The notes under the pieces were generated by a model, which was given only the letters and a program-made list of their open reading frames with translations, made no database searches and was not told the DNA's origin. From Oscillibacter sp. PC13 (lineage in GTDB: Bacteria > Bacillota > Clostridia > Oscillospirales > Oscillospiraceae), in contig NZ_FOXE01000007.1 in assembly GCF_900115635.1 (NCBI RefSeq), positions 1 through 64,000 on the forward strand: a stretch of 64,000 bases of DNA, written 5' to 3'. Shown here in pieces: positions 43,411-53,199 of the stretch (position 1 is the stretch's first letter; the number at the start of each line of letters is the position of its first letter). Both the position numbers and the translations under genes were made by a program.

Positions 43411-46176
43411 ATGGCATACCAAAGTGAAGCTGCTCTTGAGCAGCAATTCATAGAGCAATTAAACAAACAGGGTTACAGCACGGTTTCAATACCGGACTAC
43501 GATGCTTTAGTGGCAAACTTCAAAGTTCAGTTTGAAGCCTTCAATGCTGCAAAACTTGATACGCCTCTTACTGACAAGGAATGGGAGCGTATCTTTAACC
43601 TCATGCTCGGAAAGTCCGTTTTCCAGAGCGCCAAAATCCTCCGCGATAAGTTTGTATTAGAGCGGGAGGATGGAACGAAGGTTTATCTTTCGTTCTTTGA
43701 TACTGATCACACAAAGAATATCTTTCAGGTCACAAACCAAACAACCGTTGTTGGCAAGTATGTCAATCGCTATGATGTGACGCTGCTCGTAAATGGATTG
43801 CCTTTGATTCAGGTTGAGTTAAAGCGTCGCGGCATTGATATACGCGAGGCGGTCAATCAGGTGATGAGATACAAAAAGCACTCTTATAATGGGCTGTACC
43901 ATTTCATCCAGATTTTCGTTGTCTCAAATGGTGTTGATACAAAATACTTTGCGAACTCCGACAGGGATATGCTTTACAGCCTTGCATTTTTCTGGACAGA
44001 CTTCAATAATGTCCGCATTACCAACTTGAAGGATTTTTCTATTTCCTTCCTTGCCCGTGATCACATCATTAAGATGCTGACGCGCTATACAATCTTGAAT
44101 GACACGGACAAGCTGCTGATGGTTATGCGTCCTTATCAGGTATATGCTGTTGAGGCTCTTGTGCGTCAAGCAACCCTGACCAACAGGAATGCTTATGTAT
44201 GGCACACGACCGGAGCTGGTAAGACGCTGACATCGTTCAAAACTGCGCAGATCCTCGCTGCTAATCCGAACATCAAGAAGGTTATTTTCCTCGTTGACCG
44301 CAAGGACTTGGACTCTCAGACTACCGAAGAGTTCAACAAATTTGAAGCTGGTTCCGTGGATGCTACGGATCGCACCGATGTTCTTGTGAAGCAGATGCAG
44401 GACAAAAACCGGCAGCTCATCGTTACTACCATGCAGAAAATGGCGAATGCGGTCAAGCGTCCTCAGTATGCAAAAATCATGGACGCATACAAGGATGAAA
44501 AGGTTGTCTTTATCATCGACGAGTGCCACCGTAGCCAGTTTGGTGATATGCACAAGGATATTGTCCGTCATTTCCAGAAAGCACAGTTCTTTGGCTTTAC
44601 CGGAACGCCGCGCTTTGAAGTGAACGGAAAAACTGAGGGTAAGATCACGCAGACAACCGAAATGCTCTTCGGCGAGTGCGTACATAACTATCTGATCAAG
44701 GACGCCATTTTTGACAACAATGTTCTTGGCTTCCATATCGAATACATCAAGACAATGGAGGGAGATTTTGATTGGGATGATCCCACCCTTGCAGATGCCA
44801 TTGATGTTGGAGAACTCTACCTCTCCGAAGAGAGAATGTCCCTGATTGCAAACCACATCGTCCAGAATCACAAGGCTAAGACAAGAAACGGGCAGTACAC
44901 CGCCATCTTTGCCGTTTCTTCGATTGAAGCTCTCGTGAAATACTACGACATCTTCAAGAAGATTAAACACGACCTGAACATCACCGGCATCTTCTCCTAT
45001 GGTCAGAATGAAGATGCAGAGGGCAAGGACGAGCATAGCCGTGACTCGCTTGAGAGAATTATCGCTGACTACAACGAGATGTACGGGACGAACTTCTCAA
45101 CTGATACCTTCTCTGCGTACCACAAGGATATTTCTGACCGCGTAAAGGGTAAGAAAACAAAATCCTTGGATATTCTGATTGTTGTCAATATGTTCCTCAC
45201 CGGCTTTGACAGCAAGCAGCTCTCCGTCCTCTATGTGGATAAGGATTTGAAGTACCACGATTTGCTGCAAGCCTACTCCCGCACAAACCGTGTTGAAAAA
45301 GAAACAAAGCCCTTTGGCATTATTATCTGCTACCGCAACCTCAAGAAGAGAACGGACGATGCTCTGACGCTCTTCTCGAAGAGTCATGATACCTCTGGTA
45401 TCGTTGTTCCGGGCTATCAGTATTTTGTGGAGAAGTTCAACGAGATGGTGATGAAGCTCAAGGAAATTGCATTGTTCCCTGAGTCTGTCGATACCATGCA
45501 GAGCGAGGATGATCAGAAACGCTTTGTCATCACTTTCCGTGAGCTGACGAAGTATCTTCAATCGCTGCAAACTTTTATTGAGTTCAGCTTTGATCAGGAT
45601 GCTCTTATCATGTCTGAGCAGGAATACCAGGACTACAAGAGCAAGTACCTGATGCTGTACGCAAGGCAAAAGACGGATCGTGAAGTCGTTTCAGTTCTCA
45701 ATGATGTTGACTTCTGCATTGAGCTGATGGAGAGCGACAGAATCAATGTTGCCTACATCATGAACCTCATCCGCAACATCCACTTTGATGATGCAAAGCA
45801 GAAGGACTATGACATCAAGCACATCAAGGAAGAGCTGGGCAGAACGGATAACCCGCAGTTGCTTCGCAAGGTTGAGATTCTGCAAGCCTTCTTGGATCGT
45901 GTCGTTGTCGGGCTGGAAAGTGCCGATGAAATTGATGCAGCCTATAATGACTTTGAGAATGAAGCAAAGCGCGAGGAAATCATTGCATTTGCGACGGCTG
46001 AGGACATTGACTCGTCTATGCTGACTGACATTATTTCGGAGTATGAGTTCTCCGGCACGATGGATGCCGGTAACATCCGAGATCGCATAGAAAAACCGAT
46101 GCCGCTTTTGAAAAAGCGTTCACTGGTCAATCGTATTGTTGACTTCATCCGGCAGCACACAGAGAAATACCAATAA
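43411..46176 (+). CDS. hsdR: Type I restriction enzyme, R (motor/nuclease) subunit
   Basis: 921 residues. The N-terminal PD-(D/E)xK nuclease reads NRYDVTLLVNGLPLIQVELK (~118-137). The SF2 motor has Walker A TTGAGKT (~268), DEAD-like IIDECHRSQFG (~368), and helicase motifs GFTGTPRF and YSRTNRV. The C-terminal helical domain docks to HsdM/S. It translocates DNA and cuts far from unmethylated sites. hsdM follows after 12 nt. Confidence 0.95.
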   Translation: MAYQSEAALEQQFIEQLNKQGYSTVSIPDYDALVANFKVQFEAFNAAKLDTPLTDKEWERIFNLMLGKSVFQSAKILRDKFVLEREDGTKVYLSFFDTDHTKNIFQVTNQTTVVGKYVNRYDVTLLVNGLPLIQVELKRRGIDIREAVNQVMRYKKHSYNGLYHFIQIFVVSNGVDTKYFANSDRDMLYSLAFFWTDFNNVRITNLKDFSISFLARDHIIKMLTRYTILNDTDKLLMVMRPYQVYAVEALVRQATLTNRNAYVWHTTGAGKTLTSFKTAQILAANPNIKKVIFLVDRKDLDSQTTEEFNKFEAGSVDATDRTDVLVKQMQDKNRQLIVTTMQKMANAVKRPQYAKIMDAYKDEKVVFIIDECHRSQFGDMHKDIVRHFQKAQFFGFTGTPRFEVNGKTEGKITQTTEMLFGECVHNYLIKDAIFDNNVLGFHIEYIKTMEGDFDWDDPTLADAIDVGELYLSEERMSLIANHIVQNHKAKTRNGQYTAIFAVSSIEALVKYYDIFKKIKHDLNITGIFSYGQNEDAEGKDEHSRDSLERIIADYNEMYGTNFSTDTFSAYHKDISDRVKGKKTKSLDILIVVNMFLTGFDSKQLSVLYVDKDLKYHDLLQAYSRTNRVEKETKPFGIIICYRNLKKRTDDALTLFSKSHDTSGIVVPGYQYFVEKFNEMVMKLKEIALFPESVDTMQSEDDQKRFVITFRELTKYLQSLQTFIEFSFDQDALIMSEQEYQDYKSKYLMLYARQKTDREVVSVLNDVDFCIELMESDRINVAYIMNLIRNIHFDDAKQKDYDIKHIKEELGRTDNPQLLRKVEILQAFLDRVVVGLESADEIDAAYNDFENEAKREEIIAFATAEDIDSSMLTDIISEYEFSGTMDAGNIRDRIEKPMPLLKKRSLVNRIVDFIRQHTEKYQ

Positions 46177-46188
46177 GGAGACAGAGAG

Positions 46189-47757
46189 ATGGATAATTCG
46201 ATTCAGGCTCATCAGAAAGAGCTATGCAACAAATTGTGGGCAATGGCAAATGCCCTGAGAGGAAATATGGAAGCATACGAGTTCAAGAACTATATCTTGG
46301 GCATGATCTTCTACTACTACCTCTCCGACAGAACTGAGAAATACATGGTCAATCTTTTGAAGGATGACGGTATCAGCTACGAAGAAGCATGGGCAGACGA
46401 GGAATACAAAGCCGCTGTTATCGAAGAAGCACTCCGCGATCTCGGCTATATCATCGAGCCTCAATATCTGTTCCGTAAGATGGTCAAGATGGTTGAAAAC
46501 CGTTCCTTCGATATTGAGTTCCTGCAAAAAGCGATCAACGCTCTGATGGAGTCTACCATCGGCAACGATTCTCAGGAAGACTTTGACGGTCTGTTTTCTG
46601 ATATGCAGCTTGACTCCACGAAGCTCGGACACACCGTTAAAGATCGTAGCGCAGTTATGGCAAAAATTATTGCTTCGCTGGATGAGATCAACTTTGGCGT
46701 TGAAGACACTAAGATTGATGTTCTCGGCAATGCCTATGAGTATTTGATCGGTCAGTTTGCCGCAACTGCCGGTAAGAAAGCCGGTGAGTTCTACACGCCT
46801 TCGGGTCCTGCTGAACTGCTCTGCCGTCTGGCTTGCCTTGGACTAACAGATGTCAAGGATGCAGCGGATCCGACTTGTGGTTCCGGTTCCTTGCTGCTTC
46901 GGCTCAAGAATTACGCCAATGTCCGCAACTACTACGGTCAGGAATTGACCTCCACCACATACAACCTTGCCCGAATGAACATGATTCTGCGTGGAATCCC
47001 TTACCGCAACTTCAACATCTACAACGGGGACACCTTGGAACATGATTACTTCGGTGACAAGAAGTTCCGCGTTCAGGTTGCTAATCCTCCGTACTCTGCA
47101 AATTGGTCTGCCGATATGCGCTTCATGGAAGATGAGCGTTTCAATGAATACGGAAAACTTGCGCCGAAGAGCAAAGCTGACTTCGCATTCGTTCAGCACA
47201 TGGTATATCACATGGATGAGGACGGACGCGCTGTTGTTCTACTGCCGCACGGTGTTCTGTTCCGTGGAGCGGCTGAGGAAACGATTCGTAAACATCTCAT
47301 TCAGAAATTGAATGTTCTGGATGCCGTCATCGGACTTCCTGCTAACCTTTTCTTTGGCACCGGCATTCCTGTTTGTGTTCTCGTACTCAAGAGAGAACGC
47401 AACGGCAACTCTGACAATATTCTCTTCATCGACGCTTCCAATGATTTTGAGGCTGGCAAAAATCAGAACATCCTCAGAGAATGCGACATTGATAAGATTG
47501 TCGAGACATACGAGCGGCGTGAGGATGTGGACAAGTATGCCCATGTTGCAACCATGCAGGAAATTGAGGAAAACGGATTTAACCTTAACATCCCCCGTTA
47601 TGTGGACACCTTTGAGCCGGAAGAAGAAATTGACCTGAATGAAGTTGCCGCCGAGATCCGCAAGCTGCAAGCTGAGATCAAGGATATTGATGCTGAACTG
47701 AAACCTTTCTTTGATGAGCTGGGACTGGATTTCCCGTTTGATGTGGAGGGCAAATAA
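46189..47757 (+). CDS. hsdM: Type I restriction enzyme, M (adenine methyltransferase) subunit
   Basis: 522 residues. AdoMet motif I is DPTCGSGSLL (~227) and the N6-adenine catalytic motif NPPY (~299). The N-terminal helical domain and the C-terminal coiled region that grips HsdS are present. AAGGAG lies before the ATG. Two HsdM and one HsdS form the methylase that marks host DNA. hsdS begins 2 nt after its stop. Confidence 0.95.
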   Translation: MDNSIQAHQKELCNKLWAMANALRGNMEAYEFKNYILGMIFYYYLSDRTEKYMVNLLKDDGISYEEAWADEEYKAAVIEEALRDLGYIIEPQYLFRKMVKMVENRSFDIEFLQKAINALMESTIGNDSQEDFDGLFSDMQLDSTKLGHTVKDRSAVMAKIIASLDEINFGVEDTKIDVLGNAYEYLIGQFAATAGKKAGEFYTPSGPAELLCRLACLGLTDVKDAADPTCGSGSLLLRLKNYANVRNYYGQELTSTTYNLARMNMILRGIPYRNFNIYNGDTLEHDYFGDKKFRVQVANPPYSANWSADMRFMEDERFNEYGKLAPKSKADFAFVQHMVYHMDEDGRAVVLLPHGVLFRGAAEETIRKHLIQKLNVLDAVIGLPANLFFGTGIPVCVLVLKRERNGNSDNILFIDASNDFEAGKNQNILRECDIDKIVETYERREDVDKYAHVATMQEIEENGFNLNIPRYVDTFEPEEEIDLNEVAAEIRKLQAEIKDIDAELKPFFDELGLDFPFDVEGK

Positions 47758-47759
47758 TT

Positions 47760-48971
47760 ATGGCAAATGTATCCTCAAGTAACGGTCTCGAAAAGCGTCC
47801 GAAACTCCGGTTTCCGGGCTTTGACGAGCCGTGGAAAGCCGAGAAGCTATCTGACTTTGCAGACCGCGTGACACGAAAGAACAGCAAAAATGAAACTAAT
47901 CTCCCCTTAACGATTTCGTCAAAAGACGGTCTTGTTGATCAGGTGAGCTACTTCAATAAGACGGTTGCCAGTAAAGATATGAGCGGCTACTATCTGCTCA
48001 AAAACGGGGAGTTTGCATACAACAAGAGTTATTCCGTAGGTTATGACTTCGGCTCTATCAAGCGTCTGGATCGCTACCCAATGGGGGCTTTATCGACACT
48101 TTATATCTGCTTTACCCTCAAAAAACATGATAGCGACTTCATCAAGGCATATTTTGATTCCCTGAAATGGTATCGGGAAATATATATGATTTCTGCCGAA
48201 GGAGCAAGAAATCATGGTCTTTTGAATGTTCCTACCGATGAGTTCTTTGAAACGAAACACTATCTGCCTGAAAACACTGATGAGCAAAGAAAGATTGCCG
48301 ATTTTATCATTGCTTTGGAGCGTCGTATCGAAGCGCAGCAGTCTCTCGTAGATAACCTCAAGAAGTATAAAAGAGGTGCTGTTGATGGTCTGTTGTCTCG
48401 GAAAATCAAATTCCGCGCGAGCGATAATTGGGAAGAAATAAGAATAGCCGACCTGTTTTCGCCAATCAGTGACAAAGGGCATGGTGATCTTACTGTATTA
48501 ACTATCGTTCAGGGTACGGGAACTCTTCCTCGTGACAGCGTAGACAGACGCATTTCTTATGATAAAACCAACACAAATACATATAAGCGTGTCATTGAGA
48601 ACGATTTCATACTTCATCTTCGCTCCTTTGAAGGAGGACTTGAAATTGCTAACAGCGAAGGCATAGTTAGTCCAGCATATACTATCCTGAGAGCAAGTAA
48701 AGAAATATCCCCGATGTTCTATTACGCCTATTTTAGATCGTATTGGTTTATTAGTAATAAGCTCAGGATGGCAGTTGAAGGAATAAGGGATGGAAAATCA
48801 ATCAACATGGACACATTTTGGAATATCAGGATTCCCTATCCGACGCTGGTTGAACAAACTCAAATTGCGGAATACCTTCAAGCCATTGATCTCAAGCTGG
48901 CAAATGCAGAGAAAACACTTGATAACCTTATGAGCGCCAGAAGAGGATTGATGCAGCAACTTTTTATATAA
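47760..48971 (+). CDS. hsdS: Type I specificity subunit, expressed copy
   Basis: 403 residues with two target-recognition domains (TRDs): ~30-195 and ~225-385. They are separated by the central conserved helix LVDNLKKYKRGAVDG and closed by a second helix ending SARRGLMQQLFI. It is the only hsdS with a start codon and ribosome context inside the hsd operon. Repeat R1 (47771-47834) lies at its 5' end and R2 (48351-48378) between the TRDs, so inversion can swap either TRD with silent copies downstream. Confidence 0.93.
   Translation: MANVSSSNGLEKRPKLRFPGFDEPWKAEKLSDFADRVTRKNSKNETNLPLTISSKDGLVDQVSYFNKTVASKDMSGYYLLKNGEFAYNKSYSVGYDFGSIKRLDRYPMGALSTLYICFTLKKHDSDFIKAYFDSLKWYREIYMISAEGARNHGLLNVPTDEFFETKHYLPENTDEQRKIADFIIALERRIEAQQSLVDNLKKYKRGAVDGLLSRKIKFRASDNWEEIRIADLFSPISDKGHGDLTVLTIVQGTGTLPRDSVDRRISYDKTNTNTYKRVIENDFILHLRSFEGGLEIANSEGIVSPAYTILRASKEISPMFYYAYFRSYWFISNKLRMAVEGIRDGKSINMDTFWNIRIPYPTLVEQTQIAEYLQAIDLKLANAEKTLDNLMSARRGLMQQLFI
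47771..47834 (+). repeat. Shufflon repeat R1, copy in the expressed hsdS
   Basis: 64 bp, identical to the reverse complement of 52080-52143. The first 30 bp after position 47772 are also identical to 49716-49745 in direct orientation. It encodes SSSNGLEKRPKLRFPGFDEP at the N-terminus of HsdS. Confidence 0.95.
48351..48378 (+). repeat. Shufflon repeat R2, copy between the TRDs of the expressed hsdS
   Basis: 28 bp, identical to the reverse complement of 51536-51563. A 21-bp core is shared with 50287-50307 (direct) and 16 bp with 49583-49598 (inverted). It encodes DNLKKYKRG in the central helix. Confidence 0.93.
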
Positions 48972-49612
48972 AGAGCTGCTGTAACATATAGCAACGCAAT
49001 TTACTCAAGCAGTTTAACCAATGTTCCGCATTGGAGATACGAGCATCAACCTTGCCCAAAAAACTCCCGTAATATTTCTGTTGGTCAATGGAAGGATAAG
49101 GAACTCCTATCCCTTCAAGGTTTTTGCGACTGATCCTTTGGCGTGTTCCACCGGCAAGAAAGGAATTAACTGTTTTTAGGTATTGGTCAGAGCATAGGAA
49201 TTGGAGAAGGTAATTCCTATCTATTACGGATTCGTCCGTTCTGATGACGGTACAATCGACTGCTGTAATCCTTCTTTCAGCGCTTTGGGGTAAAAGGCAC
49301 GCTCTTCCGGCTGGCTCAGGCAATCTGGAAACGAGAATATCACCATCACATACTTCCAAACAGTTGAGACGATGGAATGTAGTCTCAGAAATGTATTTAG
49401 CATTTTGAGGTTTATCTAAATACACTCCGAAGCCTACATTTCCGGTTTGAATAAGACGGATTCCATCTACTGCCTGATCCTTAGATTCAATCCAATCGCC
49501 ATCAGCAAACAACACGGAAATATCCTTGAGAGTTCGCTTATCACAACTCTCGTTTAATTTAGCAAAAATCTCTCGCAACAGTCCTCTTTTATACTTCTGA
49601 TCAAGCAGACAG
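48964..49612 (-). pseudogene. hsdS: Silent hsdS half-cassette (one TRD)
   Basis: Reading leftward from the central-helix repeat (DQKYKRGLLREIFAKLNES) it encodes one TRD (second-half type) and the closing helix LSKLRCYMLQQLFI. There is no first TRD, no ribosome site and no ATG; the frame is open upstream only into a non-homologous hairpin region. It converges on the expressed hsdS, sharing the tail sequence. Inversion at the 16-bp repeat 49583-49598 would place it behind the expressed first TRD. Confidence 0.8.
49583..49598 (-). repeat. Shufflon repeat R2, short inverted copy in the half-cassette
   Basis: 16 bp, reverse complement AGAAGTATAAAAGAGG, shared with 48351-48378. It is the shortest copy, so recombination here may be rarer. 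Confidence 0.75.
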
Positions 49613-49715
49613 AAATAGCTATATGACAGACGAAATCCCTTGCAATAGCGGAAAATCTCTGCTACTGCAAGGGATTTTACTTTTAGATCATGCGAAAAAT
49701 TGCCCTTGAAATAAA
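49613..49715. other. Spacer with a long imperfect hairpin inside the shufflon
   Basis: AAATCCCTTGCAATAGC (from ~49635) pairs with GCTACTGCAAGGGATTT (to ~49678) with one mismatch. Between silent cassettes it could block read-through or be the scar of an earlier insertion. No coding potential is evident. Confidence 0.5.
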
Positions 49716-49745
49716 CCTCAAGTAACGGTCTCGAAAAGCGTCCGA
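49716..49745 (+). repeat. Shufflon repeat R1, truncated direct copy
   Basis: 30 bp identical to 47773-47802; homology then stops sharply. It forms the 5' end of the rightward silent cassette. Being direct to the expressed copy, recombination here would delete rather than invert, but it is inverted relative to 52080-52143. Confidence 0.85.
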
Positions 49746-50286
49746 GATTAACATTTAGAAATGCAGATGGATCAAGTTTCCCCGATTGGAGTAGAACTTC
49801 TCTGAGTTCTATTATAGAGCCTTATTCGGAAAAGGTATTTGGAGAACATGAGTATGATATTCTAACTTCTTCTCGCGAAGGTCTCCAACGGCAAGAAGAT
49901 CATTTTGGCTCAAAGCAGCGGCATGACACTGATGGATATAACATTATTCCTCTTGGTTACTGCACATACCGAAATAGAAGTGACGATGGGAGATTTGCTT
50001 TCAATATCAACACAATCAGCTCAAAAGCGATTGTCAGCAAGTTCTATCCCGTTTTCCGTTTCGTGAACGCAAACAGTCTCTTCATGTCCGAGTTTCTAAA
50101 CTCATCACCACGCGCAAAGAAAAGGCTGGCTGTCCTCGCAGTCGGTACAAGCCAAGTGGTTCTTTCATTTGAGGCTTTGAAAGCTGTAAAGCTTGATTTA
50201 CCATGCTGTGATGAGCAAGACAAAATAGCATCTTTTTTAGAGTGTTTGAATAGGCGAATAGAGCATCAACGAAAACTTATCACTGC

Positions 50287-50307
50287 CCTCAAGAAGTATA
50301 AAAGAGG
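50287..50307 (+). repeat. Shufflon repeat R2, copy in the rightward silent cassette
   Basis: 21 bp CCTCAAGAAGTATAAAAGAG plus G, shared with the other central repeats. It is inverted relative to 51536-51563. Confidence 0.88.
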
Positions 50308-50922
50308 ATTGCTTCGTTCATATTTTATGACTGATGAGTGGAATACTCATAGCAAATGGGATAAGTGTAAATTAGGTCCGTGCTGCTCCAAAATAGGTAG
50401 CGGCAAAACACCACGGGGCGGCTCATCAGTATATGTCGATCACGGAGTAATGTTTCTCCGCAGCCAAAATGTACTATGGGGTACTCTTGATCTAAACGAT
50501 GTATCTTATATTGACGAAGAAACAAATAATTCAATGCTTTCATCGGAAGTCCGGTGCGGCGATGTTCTGTTGAATATAACCGGTGCGTCAATAGGTCGAA
50601 GCTGTATTTACTCGCTTGATGAACGCGCAAATGTCAATCAGCATGTGTGCATATTGCGACTTTCGCAAGAAGGTAAAGAAAGATTGCTCCCTGAGTTCCT
50701 TTTGCAGCAGATTTTGTCGGATCGTATTCAACAACAAGTTATGGACTGTCAGAACGGAGGCAGTCGTGAAGGTCTAAACTTCCAGCAAATATCAGATTTT
50801 AATATAGTTGTCCCGGATATGAGAGAGCAACGAAAGATCTGTGGAATGCTGAATGCTTTTGATCAAAGAGTGTCTTGTGAAGAAACTGCTTTGCATACGC
50901 TGCTTGATCTTCGTGCCGCACT

Positions 50923-50958
50923 GATGCAACAGCTTTTCATATAAAAAGCTGTTGCATC
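50923..50958. terminator. Palindrome where two silent hsdS cassettes converge
   Basis: GATGCAACAGCTTTT and AAAAGCTGTTGCATC form a perfect 15-bp stem around CATATA. It arises from the shared MQQLFI tail codons on opposite strands and can act as a bidirectional terminator. Confidence 0.7.
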
Positions 50959-51535
50959 AAGCCAGAGCGAAGCACAGTGAGTCTCTCCAACAATTCGATT
51001 GAACTATTGATATGCTGCTCAAATATGTCGAGGAATCCAACAACCGCTAACTGTGAGCGTTCATCGGGAATATCAAAAACAAGATTTTTAATTATCTCTG
51101 CGGATAGATTTCCTTGACCGCCTTGTAGATAGGTGTTCAGAATATCGTCCTTGCTGTCTTCAAGAAGGTATTTCAGAAAAACTCTGTTTATCCATGTTGG
51201 GCGAATACATAAAATTGCTTGATTTATTGCGCCCTCTATCTTTGAAATATCGACTTCGCCGCTTGTTGCACCGTATAATGCAACAATTAGATCACCTTTG
51301 GAAACCATCTTTGCAGACGAATATTTCAAGCCATCATCGGACAAAAAGAGTTCTGTTTTCTCCCCGTGTATCTCTCCGGAACGAATAAATGGAATGTTGC
51401 CACCATAAAAGCTGCTGTCCGTTGATTTCGGTGTGCCTCCTGAAAAGAAGGTACACTCGTCCCCCAAGCGAATTGACTTCCACTTGGTTGTCTCAGAAAA
51501 AAGAATAGCCTTCTCTCTGAAAATGGCTCTCATGA

Positions 51536-51563
51536 CACCTCTTTTATACTTCTTGAGGTTATC
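51536..51563 (-). repeat. Shufflon repeat R2, inverted copy in the leftward cassette
   Basis: 28 bp identical to the reverse complement of 48351-48378. Recombination between these two exchanges only the second TRD. Confidence 0.93.
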
Positions 51564-52079
51564 GACCAAAGCGCGTTGTTTGTCGATACGCTGGTCAATC
51601 ATATCAAGAAAAGAGGCAATATGCTCTTGCTCACGAGCTGAGGGAATACTGATTGGCATAGCGAAGAACACATCGTCCTTTATACTAACTCTGTCATGCC
51701 TCGCTCCACTATCGCCGGACATATAGACATATCTGTGCCAAGCCGATGAACGAAAATACCACTCATAGAAAGAGGGATTGATCGCTCCTTTGGCTCTAAA
51801 GCAAAGATAAAGCGGAGATACAATACCGGCATCAGGATATTTGTAGCTGCTGATAGGACCGTAAGGGGCATCTGAGGATTTTCGGGGATTATACACGAAG
51901 TCGTTTTCTTCGATGATGTAATATCCGCTGGTGTTGTCGCTGTTTGCGATGTCTTTGTCAAAATACTCGCGTTGTGGTATCAATCCTTGTTTTGCAGAAT
52001 TACAGATAACATTAGTGATCTGCCCATCCGTGTTTTTCTTCGTGTTCTTAGCAAACACAGAGGATAGCAATGTTGACTG

Positions 52080-52143
52080 CCACGGCTCGTCAAAGCCCGG
52101 AAACCGGAGTTTCGGACGCTTTTCGAGACCGTTACTTGAGGAT
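52080..52143 (-). repeat. Shufflon repeat R1, inverted distal copy
   Basis: 64 bp, perfect inverted partner of 47771-47834. It ends 53 nt before the start codon of the adjacent tyrosine recombinase. Confidence 0.95.
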
Positions 52144-52195
52144 GATAAAGCCTATTTCATTCCTCCACCTGATAATGTTCGTGGAGGTGGTCAAT

Positions 52196-53143
52196 ATGAC
52201 TAACAATACACAATTCAAGACGCTGCTGAACACTTGGCTAAATCACAAGAAGCCAATGATCACGCCGTCAACCCATGCCAGTTTTACGCTGATTGCCGAA
52301 AATCATCTTATTCCGTACTTCGGCAAGCGTAAGATCGGCAGCATCACCGAAGCGGACATTCAGAGCTACATATCGTATCTCTACAATGCCGGAAGGTTGG
52401 ACAACTCAGGCGGTCTGACTGTAAAGACAATCAGAGATGTCATTCTCGTACTCAGGCTTGCGATGGAGTATGCGTACAAAGAACGGGCGATACCCTTGCT
52501 CAACTGGGATTTAATTGAGTACCCAAAAGAGCTTGGGGTCAAGAAAGTAGTCTCCTTGTCGAAGGATCAGGAGCAAGCCCTGATTCAGTGCATATATATG
52601 GACTTGAACCGAAAGACTGCTGGCATCCTGATTGCGCTGTTTACCGGTGTACGAATCGGTGAACTCTGCGGTTTGCAGATGAAGGACATCTCTCTTGCTG
52701 ATAAGACAATCAGCATCAACAAGACTGTCCAGCGTATTTACGACAAAAAGAAAGGCGAGTCCTATCTCCATATCGGCCCGCCGAAAACTAAGACATCTGC
52801 GAGGACAATACCTGTTCCGTCTCTGCTCATGAACATCATCAAGAAGTTCTACACGGACAATCCGAATCATTATTTCTTGACCGGTAAAACAAAGCCGACA
52901 GAGCCACGAACATACCGCCAGTTCTTCACCCGTTTTCTCAAGCGAAACGGGCTGCAAAAGGTCAAATTCCATGAAATCCGGCACACATTCGCAGTAAGGG
53001 CAATCGAGATACCAGAGTTTGATATTAAATCGCTCTCTGAAATTCTTGGGCATAAGAATGTTTCCTTCACTTTGAATGTCTACGGCAGCGCAAATCTCCA
53101 ACAAAAGGTGAAGTGCATGAATCTTCTGAACGATCTCTTATAA
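52196..53143 (+). CDS. Tyrosine recombinase, predicted hsdS invertase
   Basis: 315 residues. An N-terminal SAM-like DNA-binding domain (NTWLNHKKPMITPSTHASFT) is followed by the catalytic domain: Arg in FTGVRIGELCGLQ, HEIRHTF (HxxR), His in ILGHKNVS and the nucleophile Tyr in LNVYGSA. All catalytic residues are present. The start at 52196 has GGAGGTGG; upstream frames are only the hsdS repeat. Position next to inverted hsdS copies matches invertases of phase-variable type I systems. A strong terminator follows. Confidence 0.9.
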   Translation: MTNNTQFKTLLNTWLNHKKPMITPSTHASFTLIAENHLIPYFGKRKIGSITEADIQSYISYLYNAGRLDNSGGLTVKTIRDVILVLRLAMEYAYKERAIPLLNWDLIEYPKELGVKKVVSLSKDQEQALIQCIYMDLNRKTAGILIALFTGVRIGELCGLQMKDISLADKTISINKTVQRIYDKKKGESYLHIGPPKTKTSARTIPVPSLLMNIIKKFYTDNPNHYFLTGKTKPTEPRTYRQFFTRFLKRNGLQKVKFHEIRHTFAVRAIEIPEFDIKSLSEILGHKNVSFTLNVYGSANLQQKVKCMNLLNDLL

Positions 53144-53151
53144 AAAAAGAA

Positions 53152-53187
53152 CCTCATCCAGCACCGCCGCAACGGTGTTGGATGAGG
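53152..53187. terminator. Bidirectional terminator after the invertase
   Basis: CCTCATCCAGCACCG pairs with CGGTGTTGGATGAGG (one G-T pair), with AAAAAAAGAA before and CTTTT after. It separates convergent invertase and SLOG genes. Confidence 0.85.
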
Positions 53188-53199
53188 CTTTTCATGTGA

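Larger units (their letters stand above)
49716..50944 (+). pseudogene. hsdS: Silent hsdS cassette, full length, no start codon
   Basis: From repeat R1 the frame is open to 50944 and encodes KRPRLTFRNADGSSFPDWSR, a first TRD (including DGYNIIPLGYCTYRNRSDDG), the central helix ALKKYKRGLL, a second TRD (SKIGSGKTPRGG to EGLNFQQISDFN) and the tail LRAALMQQLFI. A TAA lies directly before the repeat and no ATG or promoter is present, so it is a storage copy. An internal GTG at 50063 is not a sensible start, because it would cut TRD1. Confidence 0.85.
50937..52143 (-). pseudogene. hsdS: Silent hsdS cassette, leftward, no start codon
   Basis: From the inverted R1 repeat the frame reads NGLEKRPKLRFPGFDEPWQS, a first TRD, the central helix LVDNLKKYKRGVMRA, a second TRD (FFSGGTPKSTDSSFYGGNI, later QGGQGNLSAEI) and the closing helix LRSGLMQQLFI. 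Before the repeat comes TAG and no usable start. The 64-bp identity with the expressed gene means one inversion of 47771-52143 would express this pair of TRDs. Its 5' end overlaps the leader of the recombinase gene. Confidence 0.87.

Noticed and set aside
48964-52143. Silent hsdS copies as an assembly artefact
   Set aside because: TRDs differ from the expressed gene and repeats are sharply bounded; an adjacent invertase explains them better.
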